Made by a program: the position numbers and the translations under genes. From DASQFI01 sp035633215 (GTDB lineage Bacteria; Acidobacteriota; Vicinamibacteria; Vicinamibacterales; SCN-69-37): 64,000 nt of DNA. Under the pieces are notes generated by a model. That model was not told where the DNA came from. It made no database searches and saw only the letters and a program-made list of their open reading frames with translations. Positions 7,468 through 15,877 of the stretch are shown piece by piece (the stretch's first letter is position 1; each line of letters starts with the position of its first letter). The stretch covers positions 124,001-188,000 of the forward strand of contig DASQFI010000022.1 of the NCBI GenBank assembly GCA_035633215.1. Direction: 5' to 3'.

Positions 7468-8598
7468 ATGTCGATCAAGACGGTGTTCGGCGCGCTGGTC
7501 CTTGCCTGCTTCATCGCCGGCCTCGTGGTGTCGGCCAGGTTAGCGCCGACGTCGCCGAGTGTGGCCGTGCCGCAGCCTGAAGGCGACCAGGCGCGCCCCG
7601 CCGCCCTCCCTGGCTCCATTCCCGGCAACCTGCCGGATCTGAGCACGGTGGCCGAGCGCGCGCTCAAGGTCTCGGCCAACATTTCGTCCACGACGGTCAT
7701 GGCGCCGCCAAACGACCCGATCTACCGGTTCTTGTACGGCCGGCAGGAACAGAAGTCGCAGAGCGTCGGATCCGGCGTCGTCGTCTCGGCCGATGGCTAT
7801 GTCCTGACGAATACTCACGTGATTGGATACGCGGGCGCGGACATCCGGGTCACGCTGCCCGGCGGCCGCGAGATGCAGGGCAAGCTCGTCGGGATCGACG
7901 ACGTGAGCGACCTCGCGGTGGTCAAAGTCGATGCGCAGAATCTCGAGACGCTGCCGTGGGGCGACTCCGGCAAGCTTCGCGTGGCCGAGTGGGTGCTTGC
8001 GATCGGCAACCCGTTCCAGCTGAGCGGCACCGTCACGCTGGGCATCGTCTCGACCGTCAACCGCTCGGCGACTCAGGTCGGCGGCTACACGGACTTCATT
8101 CAGACCGACGCCGCGATCAATCCGGGCAACTCCGGCGGTGCGCTCGTGAACAGCCGCGGCGAGCTGATCGGCATCAACACGATGATCTACTCCGAGACCG
8201 GCGGCTATCAGGGCATCGGCTTCGCGATCCCGTCGAACATGGCCCGCCGGATCATGGACGAGCTCAAAACCAACGGCACGGTGCCCTGGGGATCGATTGG
8301 CAGGGTGGTATGGGTTCCGGTTGATCGCACGACCGCGCAGCGAAATGGATTTGGCGACGTCAGCGGCGCCTACGTCCGGAGCCTCCAGCGCGGCTCGTCG
8401 GCGCATCGGGCGGGTCTCCTGCCGGGCGATCTCGTGATCGGGGTGAACGGGCAGGAAGTCAAAGATCCGGACCAGATCGACCGCGTCGTCGTCGAGTCGA
8501 AGGTGGGCACCCGGTTGAAGCTGGATGTTCTTCGTGAAGGACGGCGACTGACGCTCGACATCCCGATCGTCAGCCGGCAGCAAGGACAGCCCCGGTAA
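7468..8598 (+). CDS. HtrA/Deg-type trypsin-like serine protease with one PDZ domain
   Basis: 376 residues with an N-terminal hydrophobic anchor (residues 7-25), a trypsin-like domain and a single C-terminal PDZ domain (about 280-370, with HRAGLLPGDLVIGVNG). The catalytic triad is His117 (TNTHVI), Asp148 (DVSDLAVVKV) and Ser222 (NPGNSGGALVN). One PDZ domain and an N-terminal anchor place it with DegS/HtrA-like periplasmic quality-control proteases rather than DegP, which has two. It starts 3 bases after the Hsp20 gene, suggesting a joint proteotoxic-stress operon. Confidence 0.93.
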   Translation: MSIKTVFGALVLACFIAGLVVSARLAPTSPSVAVPQPEGDQARPAALPGSIPGNLPDLSTVAERALKVSANISSTTVMAPPNDPIYRFLYGRQEQKSQSVGSGVVVSADGYVLTNTHVIGYAGADIRVTLPGGREMQGKLVGIDDVSDLAVVKVDAQNLETLPWGDSGKLRVAEWVLAIGNPFQLSGTVTLGIVSTVNRSATQVGGYTDFIQTDAAINPGNSGGALVNSRGELIGINTMIYSETGGYQGIGFAIPSNMARRIMDELKTNGTVPWGSIGRVVWVPVDRTTAQRNGFGDVSGAYVRSLQRGSSAHRAGLLPGDLVIGVNGQEVKDPDQIDRVVVESKVGTRLKLDVLREGRRLTLDIPIVSRQQGQPR

Positions 8599-8622
8599 TT
8601 CTGCCGAGGCACCAGCACCGCA

Positions 8623-9222
8623 TCAGGACGACTTCGATACACACGCGTTCCCATCCCAGTGACACCGCCACTGCCGGTCCGTGCCGACCCGGATGCCAAT
8701 CCGGGATGACCACGCGAGCTGCGCCGGCACGATGCCTCGGTCTTCGATCCGCAGCGCGCTGCTCATGAGATCGGCGGTGTTCTGTCGGAGCGTGATTCCC
8801 AACGCGACCGTCAGGTTCCCGGGACCGCGGCACAGATGGTCCTGATCCAGCCGGCCGTTCTTCCGCGCGCGCCGGCGCCGCATGAGGTCGATCCCCTCGA
8901 TCGGCGTCAACGCGCGAATCAGAATCGCGGCCGGTGAACCCTCGGTCTCCGTGACCGCGTTCACCAGGTAGTGCAGTCCGTAATTGAGATAGACATACGC
9001 GCGGCCCGGCGGACCGTACAGCGGCGCGTTCCGCTTCGTCGGCCCGGGTGCGGCGTGACACGCCGGATCCGACTCGCCGATGTACGCCTCGGCCTCGACG
9101 ATCACGCCGGCCGCACGCCGGCCGCGCACCTCGTGCACGAGCACCTTGCCGATCAGATCCTCGAGGACGTCGAGCGTGGGGCGGCCGTAGAAGGAGTAAG
9201 GCAGGATGCCGGAGCCGGTCAT
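8623..9222 (-). CDS. 3-methyladenine DNA glycosylase (AAG/MPG family)
   Basis: A 199-residue base-excision repair glycosylase of the eukaryote-type AAG family, which removes alkylated and deaminated purines. Family landmarks are LIGKVLVHEV, EAEAYIGESDPACHA with the catalytic Glu, the TKRNAPLYGPPGRAYVYLNYG segment, and the late RGPGNLTVALGI motif. Length is typical. Its ATG overlaps the stop of the HEAT-repeat gene upstream by four bases (ATGA), so they are translationally coupled. It converges on the htrA-like gene. Confidence 0.94.
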   Translation of the reverse strand: MTGSGILPYSFYGRPTLDVLEDLIGKVLVHEVRGRRAAGVIVEAEAYIGESDPACHAAPGPTKRNAPLYGPPGRAYVYLNYGLHYLVNAVTETEGSPAAILIRALTPIEGIDLMRRRRARKNGRLDQDHLCRGPGNLTVALGITLRQNTADLMSSALRIEDRGIVPAQLAWSSRIGIRVGTDRQWRCHWDGNACVSKSS

Positions 9223-10421
9223 CGTTTCAAACGCGCAATCGCATCCGCGGCTGTGCGTCTGACCCGTTCATCCCGATCTCCGAGGAACGATTCCACCCAG
9301 CCGATCTCGTCGCGCGTTCCGATAAACCCTATCAGATGGACGAGGTCCGCGCGGTGGCGGCTGTCTGTCGCGACGTCGAGCGTCGCGCGCACGCCCGGTA
9401 GAGCGGGCCGGCCGATTTCGAGCAGATAGTCGCGTGCCTGCGCGCCGTAGTCGCGCAGGATCATGTGCGCGGCCAGGACGTGCGTCTGCGAGTCGCCGAG
9501 CCGGTCGACGGCGAACGCCGCCGCCAGCTTCACATCCTGCGCGCGGTCGGTTTCCTGCAGCCCGCGGAGCGCCTCCAGCGATTCGTTGTCTCCCAGCCGG
9601 CCAAGCCCTTCGGCCGCGGCGCGCCGCATCGCAGGGCGCCGATCGGTCAGGCGCGTGCGAAATTCGTCGCGCGATTGAGCATTGCCCAGGCGCGCAAGCG
9701 CGAGCAGCGCCTGCGCGGGCACGTCGCCTTTCCCACGCGACAGCAGATCGTGGATCGGCGCGACGGCTCGGTTCTCACGAATGATGCCCAGCGCTTCCAT
9801 GGCGAACTGGCGGACGACCGGGTTGGAATCGGCCATGCCGGCGAGCAGCTTCTCCGCGCCGGCGGCGGCGCGCAGCCGCGCGAGAACGCGCGCGGTCGCG
9901 GCGCGGATGATCGGATCGTAGTGATCGAGCTCCTCGGCCAGCGCCGTGGCCTGGGCCGACGCCAGCGGCGCCTCGGCGATCGCGCCAAGCGCGTGGACCG
10001 CGTCGAACCGAATGCGGGCGTTCTCGTCGCGCATCGCGGCGATCAGCCGATCGATGACGACGGCGGGCGCCGGCGCCGCCGCGCGCAGCAGCGGACCGGC
10101 CTCGAAAGCGTCCTGCGCGGGACTCTTCGAGCCGCCAAATCCAAGGATCCGGACGCCGCCGCCACGATCAATGAGGAAGAACCCGAGCTCTGCGTCGATC
10201 GCGGCCGATTGCACGCGATCGTCGGGATCGAGCAGCAGCGCGGCCACCGGCTCGGCCGCGGCGACGTAGCCCGCCTCGCCCAGTTGCTGCGTCGATTTCA
10301 GCCGGATCAGCGGATCGGGATGCCGTAGATTGCGAATGACGTCCTGCCAGCCCGCCTGGGCGGAGACCGCCGCCGCGGCGCCAAGGATCGTGAGACCAAC
10401 AGAAATGCAACGTGACTTCAT
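9219..10421 (-). CDS. Secreted HEAT-repeat protein
   Basis: The ATG at 10421 gives a 400-residue protein starting MKSRCISVGLTILGAAAAVS, a signal peptide ending near AxA. This start is preferred over a longer frame that only adds non-homologous residues. The rest is a string of HEAT/PBS-lyase-like helical repeats of about 30 residues, for example DPLIRLKSTQQLGE, NPVVRQFAMEALGI, RPAMRRAAAEGLGRLGD and DERVRRTAADAIARLK. Such proteins are scaffolds, and no catalytic motif is seen. It is coupled to the glycosylase gene downstream (ATGA overlap), though a secreted scaffold and a DNA glycosylase have no obvious joint function. Confidence 0.82.
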   Translation of the reverse strand: MKSRCISVGLTILGAAAAVSAQAGWQDVIRNLRHPDPLIRLKSTQQLGEAGYVAAAEPVAALLLDPDDRVQSAAIDAELGFFLIDRGGGVRILGFGGSKSPAQDAFEAGPLLRAAAPAPAVVIDRLIAAMRDENARIRFDAVHALGAIAEAPLASAQATALAEELDHYDPIIRAATARVLARLRAAAGAEKLLAGMADSNPVVRQFAMEALGIIRENRAVAPIHDLLSRGKGDVPAQALLALARLGNAQSRDEFRTRLTDRRPAMRRAAAEGLGRLGDNESLEALRGLQETDRAQDVKLAAAFAVDRLGDSQTHVLAAHMILRDYGAQARDYLLEIGRPALPGVRATLDVATDSRHRADLVHLIGFIGTRDEIGWVESFLGDRDERVRRTAADAIARLKR

Positions 10422-10483
10422 GCCCTGCGACACACCTGCATCACATGTCGGCTGGGAAACGGCGCGACTGCAGTTGCGGCCTG

Positions 10484-10588
10484 CTAGGGCCGTTCTCACG
10501 TCCACATCGTGCAAGACCGCGTGGATCGCGAGACATTCGGCCGAATTCCAACCAGTTGCCCGCCAGAGGAACGTGAGAACGGCCCTAG
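10484..10588. repeat. 105-bp palindromic (MITE-like) element, copy 1
   Basis: Perfect 18-bp inverted ends: CTAGGGCCGTTCTCACGT at 10484-10501 and its complement at 10571-10588. They share 14 of 18 positions with the ends of a 109-bp element at 40434-40542. The inner end on the right supplies the TAG stop codon of uvrA (10587-10585). Beyond the arm, the uvrA-proximal side reads TTCCTCTGGCGGGCA, similar to TTCCGCCAGGCGGCA in the other copy. No coding frame inside. It may be a non-autonomous transposable element or a structured 3' UTR element. Confidence 0.8.
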
Positions 10589-13515
10589 GCGTGATCGGCG
10601 AAGGCGTGATCCCGGCCAGCCGCGAGCACACGGCGCAGGTGCTGGCCGGTATATGACTCCTCGACGTTGGCGACCTGCTCGGGCGTGCCCTTGGCGACGA
10701 CGTAGCCGCCGGCGTCCCCGCCCTCGGGTCCGAGGTCGATGATCCAGTCCGCGGTCTTGAGGACGTCCAGGTTGTGCTCGATCACCAGCAGGCTGTGGCC
10801 GGCCAGGAGAAGTTTTCTGAACGCCGCCAGCAGCTTGACGATGTCGTCGAAATGGAGACCCGTCGTCGGCTCGTCGAGCACGTACAGCGTCCGCTCGCCG
10901 CTGTGCGATCCGAGGTGGGACGCGATCTTGATCCGCTGCGCCTCGCCGCCCGACAGCGTCGTCGCCGGCTGGCCGAGGCGGAGATAGCCGAGACCGATTT
11001 CGTCGAGGACCTGAAGCCGGCGCACGACCTTGGGCGCACCGCCGAAGAACGTCAGCGCCTCGCGGACGGTCAGGTCGAGCACCTGGTCGACGTTGCGCCC
11101 CTTGTAGCGCACCTCGAGCACCTGCGGGCGGAAGCGCTTGCCGTCACACTGCTCGCAGGGCACGAAGACGTCGGCCAGGAACTGCATCTCGACGCGGACG
11201 ACGCCCTCGCCCTCACACGCCTCGCACCGGCCGCCTGGAACGTTGAACGAGAAGTGACTCGCGGTGAGGCCGCGCGCGCGCGCGTCCTTCGTCGCCGCAA
11301 AGAGCTCGCGGATCGGATCGAACGCTTTGAGATACGTGACCGGGTTCGACCGCGGCGTCCGGCCAATCGGCTGCTGATCGACGAGCACCGCGTCGCTGAT
11401 GAACTCGACCCCTTCGAGCTTGCGATGGCTGCCGACGCGGCGATCCCAGTCCCCTTTCGCGCGCTTCACCGCCGCGTAGATCACGTCATGCACGAGCGTC
11501 GATTTGCCGGAGCCGCTGACGCCCGTCACGCCGGTGAACACCCCGAGCGGGATCTCGACGTCGATGTTTTTCAGGTTGTGCTCGGACGCGCCGCCGATGC
11601 GCAGGCGCTGAAGGCCCGGTTTGCGGCGCGTCTGCGGGACCGGAATCGCGAGCTCGTCGCGAAGGTATTTCGCCGTGAGCGATCGCCCGTCCTCGAGCAG
11701 GCCCTGAACCGTGCCGGCATAAATGATGCGGCCGCCCTGCTCGCCCGCGCCGAGGCCGAGATCCACCACCGTGTCGGCCACGCGAATCATGTCGGCGTCA
11801 TGCTCAACCACGATGACCGTGTTCCCCTGGTCGCGAAGCTGCAGGAGAATGGCGATGAGCCGTTCGTTGTCGCGCGGATGGAGGCCGATCGACGGCTCAT
11901 CGAGCACGTACAGCGTGCCCACCAGCGCCGAGCCGAGCGACGTCGCCAGGTTGATGCGCTGTGACTCGCCGCCAGACAGCGTGGACGAGAGACGATCCAG
12001 CGTCAGGTAGTCGAGCCCGACGTCGGCCAGGAACCCGAGCCGCCGCCGAATCTCGCGCAGGACCTTCTCGGCGACCGTCGCGTCCTTCTCCGAGAGCTCG
12101 AGCGTCTCGAAGAAGCCGCTCGCCTCCTTGATAGTGAGCGCGCAGACGACATCGATCGTCCGGCCGCCGACGCGGACGTCACGGGCCTCGCGGCGCAGTC
12201 GCGTGCCGCCGCAGTCGTAACACGTGAGGTAGCCCCGATAGCGGCTCAGGAACACGCGGACGTGGACCTTGTACTTCTTGCGCTCGAGCCGGCGGAAGAA
12301 TCCCTTGATGCCTTCGTAGTCGTCGCGGCCTTCGGTGACGAACTTCAGTTCCTCCTCGCTCAGCGTCCGCCACGGCACGTCGAGGCGGAGGCCGGCGGCC
12401 TTCGCGGAGCGTTTGAGCTGGGCAAGACAGCTTCGATAGTGCGGCTTCGTCCACGGCTCGATCGCGCCCGCGTTGATCGTGCGTCCGGCGTCGGGAACCA
12501 CCAGGTTCATGTCGAGCTCGATGATGTTGCCGAAGCCGTGACAGGTTGGACACGCCCCGAATGGGTTGTTGAACGAGAACAGTCTCGGCTGCGGGATCTC
12601 GTACGGAATCCCGCAGTTGCGGCACTCGAACCGCTCGCTGAACCGATGCGTCGTCCGCAGCGCCCCCGCATCGTCCACCTCGATGGCAAACGCGGCGCCG
12701 TCGCCCTCGTGGAACGCGGTCTCGATCGAATCCGTCAGGCGCGAGCGCACATCGGGCCCGACGCGGAGCCGATCGACGATGACAGTCAGCGACGTCGCGT
12801 CGCGCAGACGATCCGAACTCGCCACGACTTCGTCGAGCGTCACCGTGCGGCCATCGATCAGCAGCCGGCCGAACCCGCGGCGTCGCAGGACGTCGATGCC
12901 GGGCGCAACCGGATCTTCGGTGAACGGCAACACATTGCCGTTCGCGGGGGCGTGGTCGTCATCGGCGTCGTGCTCGCGCTCGCTGGCCTCGCCGCCCAGC
13001 CGGACGCTCACGATCGGATAGTCGAACCCGACGAGCAGCCGCGTGCCGTCCGGCAGGCGCAGCAGCTCGCCCGCGACGACATCGGGCGATTCGCGCTCGA
13101 CCTCGCGGCCGCAGCGGCGGCAGATCGTCCGCCCCACGCGCGCCCAGAGCAGCCGCAGATAGTCATGGATTTCGGTGGTGGTGCCGACCGTCGATCGCGG
13201 ATTGCGAACGCTGTTCTTCTGCCGGATCGCAATCGCCGGCGCGATGCCGTCGATGCCGTCGACGTCGGGCTTCTCCATCCGCTCGAGAAACTGCCGGGCA
13301 TATGCCGACAACGACTCCACATAGCGGCGCTGCCCCTCGGCGTAAATCGTGTCGAAGGCCAGCGACGACTTGCCCGACCCGCTCACGCCGGTCACGACAA
13401 TGAGCTGGCGATGGGCGAGGGTGAGATCGACCCCCTTCAGGTTGTGGGTGCGCGCCCCGCGAACGACGAGAGCACCGGCCGGACGTTCGTCGGGCGCGGG
13501 CGTCAGTTCGGACAT
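10585..13515 (-). CDS. uvrA: UvrABC excinuclease subunit A
   Basis: 976-residue UvrA, the damage-recognition ABC ATPase of nucleotide excision repair. Two ABC modules are seen, with Walker A GVSGSGKSSLAF (about residues 43-54) and GVSGSGKSTLVHD in the second half. ABC signatures are LSGGESQRI and LSGGEAQRI, and Walker B motifs are LYVLDEPSIGLH and LYVLDEPTTGLH. The zinc-binding Cys pairs are intact (CRNCG...CPTCHGFG, CEACEGEG...CEQCDGKRF). The C-terminus ends AGRDHAFADHA followed by a TAG stop that belongs to the palindromic element at 10484-10588, so the last few residues may differ from relatives lacking it. Confidence 0.97.
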   Translation of the reverse strand: MSELTPAPDERPAGALVVRGARTHNLKGVDLTLAHRQLIVVTGVSGSGKSSLAFDTIYAEGQRRYVESLSAYARQFLERMEKPDVDGIDGIAPAIAIRQKNSVRNPRSTVGTTTEIHDYLRLLWARVGRTICRRCGREVERESPDVVAGELLRLPDGTRLLVGFDYPIVSVRLGGEASEREHDADDDHAPANGNVLPFTEDPVAPGIDVLRRRGFGRLLIDGRTVTLDEVVASSDRLRDATSLTVIVDRLRVGPDVRSRLTDSIETAFHEGDGAAFAIEVDDAGALRTTHRFSERFECRNCGIPYEIPQPRLFSFNNPFGACPTCHGFGNIIELDMNLVVPDAGRTINAGAIEPWTKPHYRSCLAQLKRSAKAAGLRLDVPWRTLSEEELKFVTEGRDDYEGIKGFFRRLERKKYKVHVRVFLSRYRGYLTCYDCGGTRLRREARDVRVGGRTIDVVCALTIKEASGFFETLELSEKDATVAEKVLREIRRRLGFLADVGLDYLTLDRLSSTLSGGESQRINLATSLGSALVGTLYVLDEPSIGLHPRDNERLIAILLQLRDQGNTVIVVEHDADMIRVADTVVDLGLGAGEQGGRIIYAGTVQGLLEDGRSLTAKYLRDELAIPVPQTRRKPGLQRLRIGGASEHNLKNIDVEIPLGVFTGVTGVSGSGKSTLVHDVIYAAVKRAKGDWDRRVGSHRKLEGVEFISDAVLVDQQPIGRTPRSNPVTYLKAFDPIRELFAATKDARARGLTASHFSFNVPGGRCEACEGEGVVRVEMQFLADVFVPCEQCDGKRFRPQVLEVRYKGRNVDQVLDLTVREALTFFGGAPKVVRRLQVLDEIGLGYLRLGQPATTLSGGEAQRIKIASHLGSHSGERTLYVLDEPTTGLHFDDIVKLLAAFRKLLLAGHSLLVIEHNLDVLKTADWIIDLGPEGGDAGGYVVAKGTPEQVANVEESYTGQHLRRVLAAGRDHAFADHA

Positions 13516-13637
13516 GATGATTACTGGTGCGTCTCCGAAAGACAGCCCAAGCGACCCATGTTACTACTTTTCGACTATGGCTCCGGCCGGCTCTCGACCA
13601 TCTTCAGTGCTGGCGCAGGCGCTTCCGATCCGGCCCT

Positions 13638-13666
13638 TTGCCCTTTGGTCCTCCTCGTGCTATCCT
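13638..13666 (+). promoter_or_regulatory. Possible sigma70-type promoter for the RRM gene
   Basis: In the 295-base divergent gap between uvrA and the RRM gene, TTGCCC (13638-13643) and TATCCT (13661-13666) are spaced by 17 bases. Each matches the consensus at four of six positions. It would leave a 5' UTR of about 140 bases ahead of the GTG start at 13811. This is weak pattern evidence only. Nothing else identifiable lies in the gap. Confidence 0.25.
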
Positions 13667-13810
13667 GCCCCGGTTCACCCCCAAATATCCGTAGCGGCGC
13701 ATAGATCCCTCCCTGTGTCTCATGCAGCAGTGACCTCACACCTCTTGCGACAGCGCCAGCTTTTGGAACTCTCAGTGGTCTGAGTCTCGGATTCCATCAG
13801 AGGATAGTCA

Positions 13811-14431
13811 GTGGCTGTACGGTTGTTCGTTGGCAACATGCCCTATGGGGCGACAGAAGCGGATTTGCGTGCGCATTTCTCCGGCGTCGGAGAGCCGTCG
13901 CAGATCGTCATCCCCGTCGATCGGGAAACGGGTCGCCCGCGTGGGTTCGCCTTTGTCGAGTTTCTCGATCGCGCGGTCGCCGAGGAAGCGATCAATCGCT
14001 TCAATCAGCAACCCTTTATGGGGCGCACGCTGTCGGTGAGCGAAGCGCGCCCGCGCGAAGCGGGCGGCGGCGGAGGCTTCCGACCGCCGGGCGCCGGCGG
14101 GTTTGGCGCCAGTCGCCCACCCGGCGCCGGGGGCTTCGGCGGGCCGCGACCATTGGGCGGACCTGGCGGGTTCAGACCGGGCGGTCCACCTCGTCCCGAT
14201 CTTCCGAGCGGCAATCGGAACTTTGGTCCGCCGAAGAAGAAAAGCGCATCCAGCGAGAAGCGGTGGGAGAGCAAGGAACGCGGCCCCAAGGGTCCCATCA
14301 AGGAGCGGTACACCGGCCGCCTCGGCGGGCTCTACGACGACCCGGATGACGTGAGCACGCCGCTCACCGATTTCGACGATCCCGCGTCGACGTCGACCGC
14401 GCCGAAAGACAAAGACGACGACGACAAGTGA
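13811..14431 (+). CDS. RNA-binding protein with one RRM and a Gly/Pro-rich tail
   Basis: The first 80 residues are an RNA recognition motif: RNP2 LFVGNM at residues 5-10 and RNP1 RGFAFVEF near 45, with the typical ETGRPRG loop. The remaining 125 residues are a low-complexity Gly/Pro/Phe-rich region followed by a basic then Asp-rich tail (DKDDDDK). The GTG at 13811 is the start, preceded by AGAGGA at suitable spacing. Bacterial single-RRM proteins of this type are common in Acidobacteriota and cyanobacteria, where some respond to cold. The function here is RNA binding, with targets unknown. Confidence 0.9.
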   Translation: MAVRLFVGNMPYGATEADLRAHFSGVGEPSQIVIPVDRETGRPRGFAFVEFLDRAVAEEAINRFNQQPFMGRTLSVSEARPREAGGGGGFRPPGAGGFGASRPPGAGGFGGPRPLGGPGGFRPGGPPRPDLPSGNRNFGPPKKKSASSEKRWESKERGPKGPIKERYTGRLGGLYDDPDDVSTPLTDFDDPASTSTAPKDKDDDDK

Positions 14432-14445
14432 GCTCAGGAGGCACG

Positions 14446-14817
14446 ATGGCGACACACCTCAAGGTCACCGCCGTGCTCTTCATCCTGGTCGGAGTCGTCC
14501 TCATCTGCATGGCCTTTCTCATGTCCCTGCTCTTCGGGGTCCTGGGCGGCGTCGTCGGCGCTTCCGGCGAGGAGAACGCCGGGTGGGCCGTCGCGGTGCT
14601 CGGCCTGAGCGGCGCGGCCCTGACGATCATGCTGTTGGTCCTCGGGGTTCCCTACATCATCTGCGGGTGGGGCCTGTATCGACGCCGCCGGTGGGCGCGC
14701 GTGATGGGCATCATCCTCGCCGCGATCGCGTTGACGAAGATTCCGATCGGCACCGCCATCGGCATCTACGCGCTCATCATCCTCTTCCAGAAGGATACTG
14801 AAGCGCTCTTGACATGA
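14446..14817 (+). CDS. Small membrane protein with several transmembrane helices
   Basis: 123 residues starting at the ATG at 14446, which has a strong AGGAGG five bases upstream; that decides the start over an in-frame codon at 14428. At least three hydrophobic helices are visible: about 8-32, 48-75 (AVLGLSGAALTIMLLVLGVPYIICGWGLY) and 83-110. An RRRR patch lies between the second and third. No domain is recognised beyond resemblance to small DUF-type membrane proteins. It follows the RRM gene by 14 bases and is probably cotranscribed. Confidence 0.75.
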   Translation: MATHLKVTAVLFILVGVVLICMAFLMSLLFGVLGGVVGASGEENAGWAVAVLGLSGAALTIMLLVLGVPYIICGWGLYRRRRWARVMGIILAAIALTKIPIGTAIGIYALIILFQKDTEALLT

Positions 14818-14834
14818 AGGGAGTGACCTTCGTT

Positions 14835-15869
14835 TCATCGCAGATGCGCGACGCGGCCCTGGGATCCAGCGGCCCACCCGACACGTCCACCGACCGCGAA
14901 GCTGAAGGTATCGAATCCGGGTCCTTCCACTGGTGCCCACGTCCGCCCGTCGTCGGTCGTGATATCGCTGCCGAGCGGGCCAATGGCGATGAAGGTCGCC
15001 GTGGTGCCTGGGCGATACGCGACGACTGAACGAAAGCCGGTGAGCGCGCGTTCTCGCACGCGCGTCCAGGTCGCGCCGCCGTCAGCCGTGACGGCGACGT
15101 TGTCGATCGCGTCAGCTTCCTTGGCGTAGTCGCCGCCGACGATGACGCCGTGCATGGCGTCGCGAAAGGCGATCGAATAAATGCCCGCGCTTTGCCCGGC
15201 GGCGAGTGGCGTCTCGGCAATCTGCCAGGTCTTGCCGCGATCGGTCGACCGCAACACGCGCGCTTTCGCGGCCGCGCCCGTGCCGAACCACACGTGGTCC
15301 GTCCCAACTACCGTGACGTTCGTGCCGCTCGCGGCAAAGGCGCCCTCGTTCGGCAGCGCGGCCGGCAGCCGATCGGCAGGTACCGGTGTCCAGGTGCGGC
15401 CGCCGTTCTCGGTCGTGATGATGACAAACCGCCCGGCGACCGAATCGCTCACGGCGATTCCGTGCCCGGCGTTCCAGAACGCCATCGCATCGAAGAACGC
15501 GTCGGGATCCTGATTGATGAACTGCTGCGTCCAGGTCGCGCCCGCGTCGACGGTCTTGTAGATACGCGACGCCGCTCCGCTGCCGATGCTCAGCACGTAG
15601 GCCGTACGCTCGTCGACCGCGTCGATGTCGCGAAAATCCAGACGATCGGTCGTCGGGCTGGGCAGACGCTGCCACGTGGCGCCGCCGTCGGCCGTACGCA
15701 GGATCGTGCTGCCCGCGCCGCTCGCCCACGCCACCTGGTCGCTCACCGCGCTGACGCCTCGGAGCCGGACGTTCACGCCAGACGTCTGCATGCTCCATCC
15801 GCCTTGCGGCGGCATGAGGGCCAGAACGGCGGTGAAGGTCACGACGGCGCGCGCGGTGGATGGGGACAC
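14835..15869 (-). CDS. Secreted BNR/Ycf48-like beta-propeller protein
   Basis: Read from a GTG at 15869, 8 bases after the amidohydrolase stop, this gives 344 residues with a short signal-peptide-like start (SPSTARAVVTFTAVLALM). It carries repeated Asp-box elements: TADGGATWQRL, TVDAGATWTQQF, TENGGRTWTPV, STDRGKTWQIA, TADGGATWTRV and TTDDGRTWAPV, spaced about 45-50 residues apart. This is the pattern of Ycf48/BNR propellers. No catalytic residues can be assigned. It is the third gene of a coupled leftward set with a BNR giant and an amidohydrolase. The start is less certain than the product: an internal ATG in ALMPPQG is possible. Confidence 0.78.
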   Translation of the reverse strand: MSPSTARAVVTFTAVLALMPPQGGWSMQTSGVNVRLRGVSAVSDQVAWASGAGSTILRTADGGATWQRLPSPTTDRLDFRDIDAVDERTAYVLSIGSGAASRIYKTVDAGATWTQQFINQDPDAFFDAMAFWNAGHGIAVSDSVAGRFVIITTENGGRTWTPVPADRLPAALPNEGAFAASGTNVTVVGTDHVWFGTGAAAKARVLRSTDRGKTWQIAETPLAAGQSAGIYSIAFRDAMHGVIVGGDYAKEADAIDNVAVTADGGATWTRVRERALTGFRSVVAYRPGTTATFIAIGPLGSDITTDDGRTWAPVEGPGFDTFSFAVGGRVGWAAGSQGRVAHLR

Positions 15870-15877
15870 GTGTTGGA

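Noticed and set aside
10774..13704. Long plus-strand frames opposite uvrA
   Set aside because: uvrA has all ABC motifs on the minus strand, and the opposite frames have only Arg/Ala/Asp-rich sequence.
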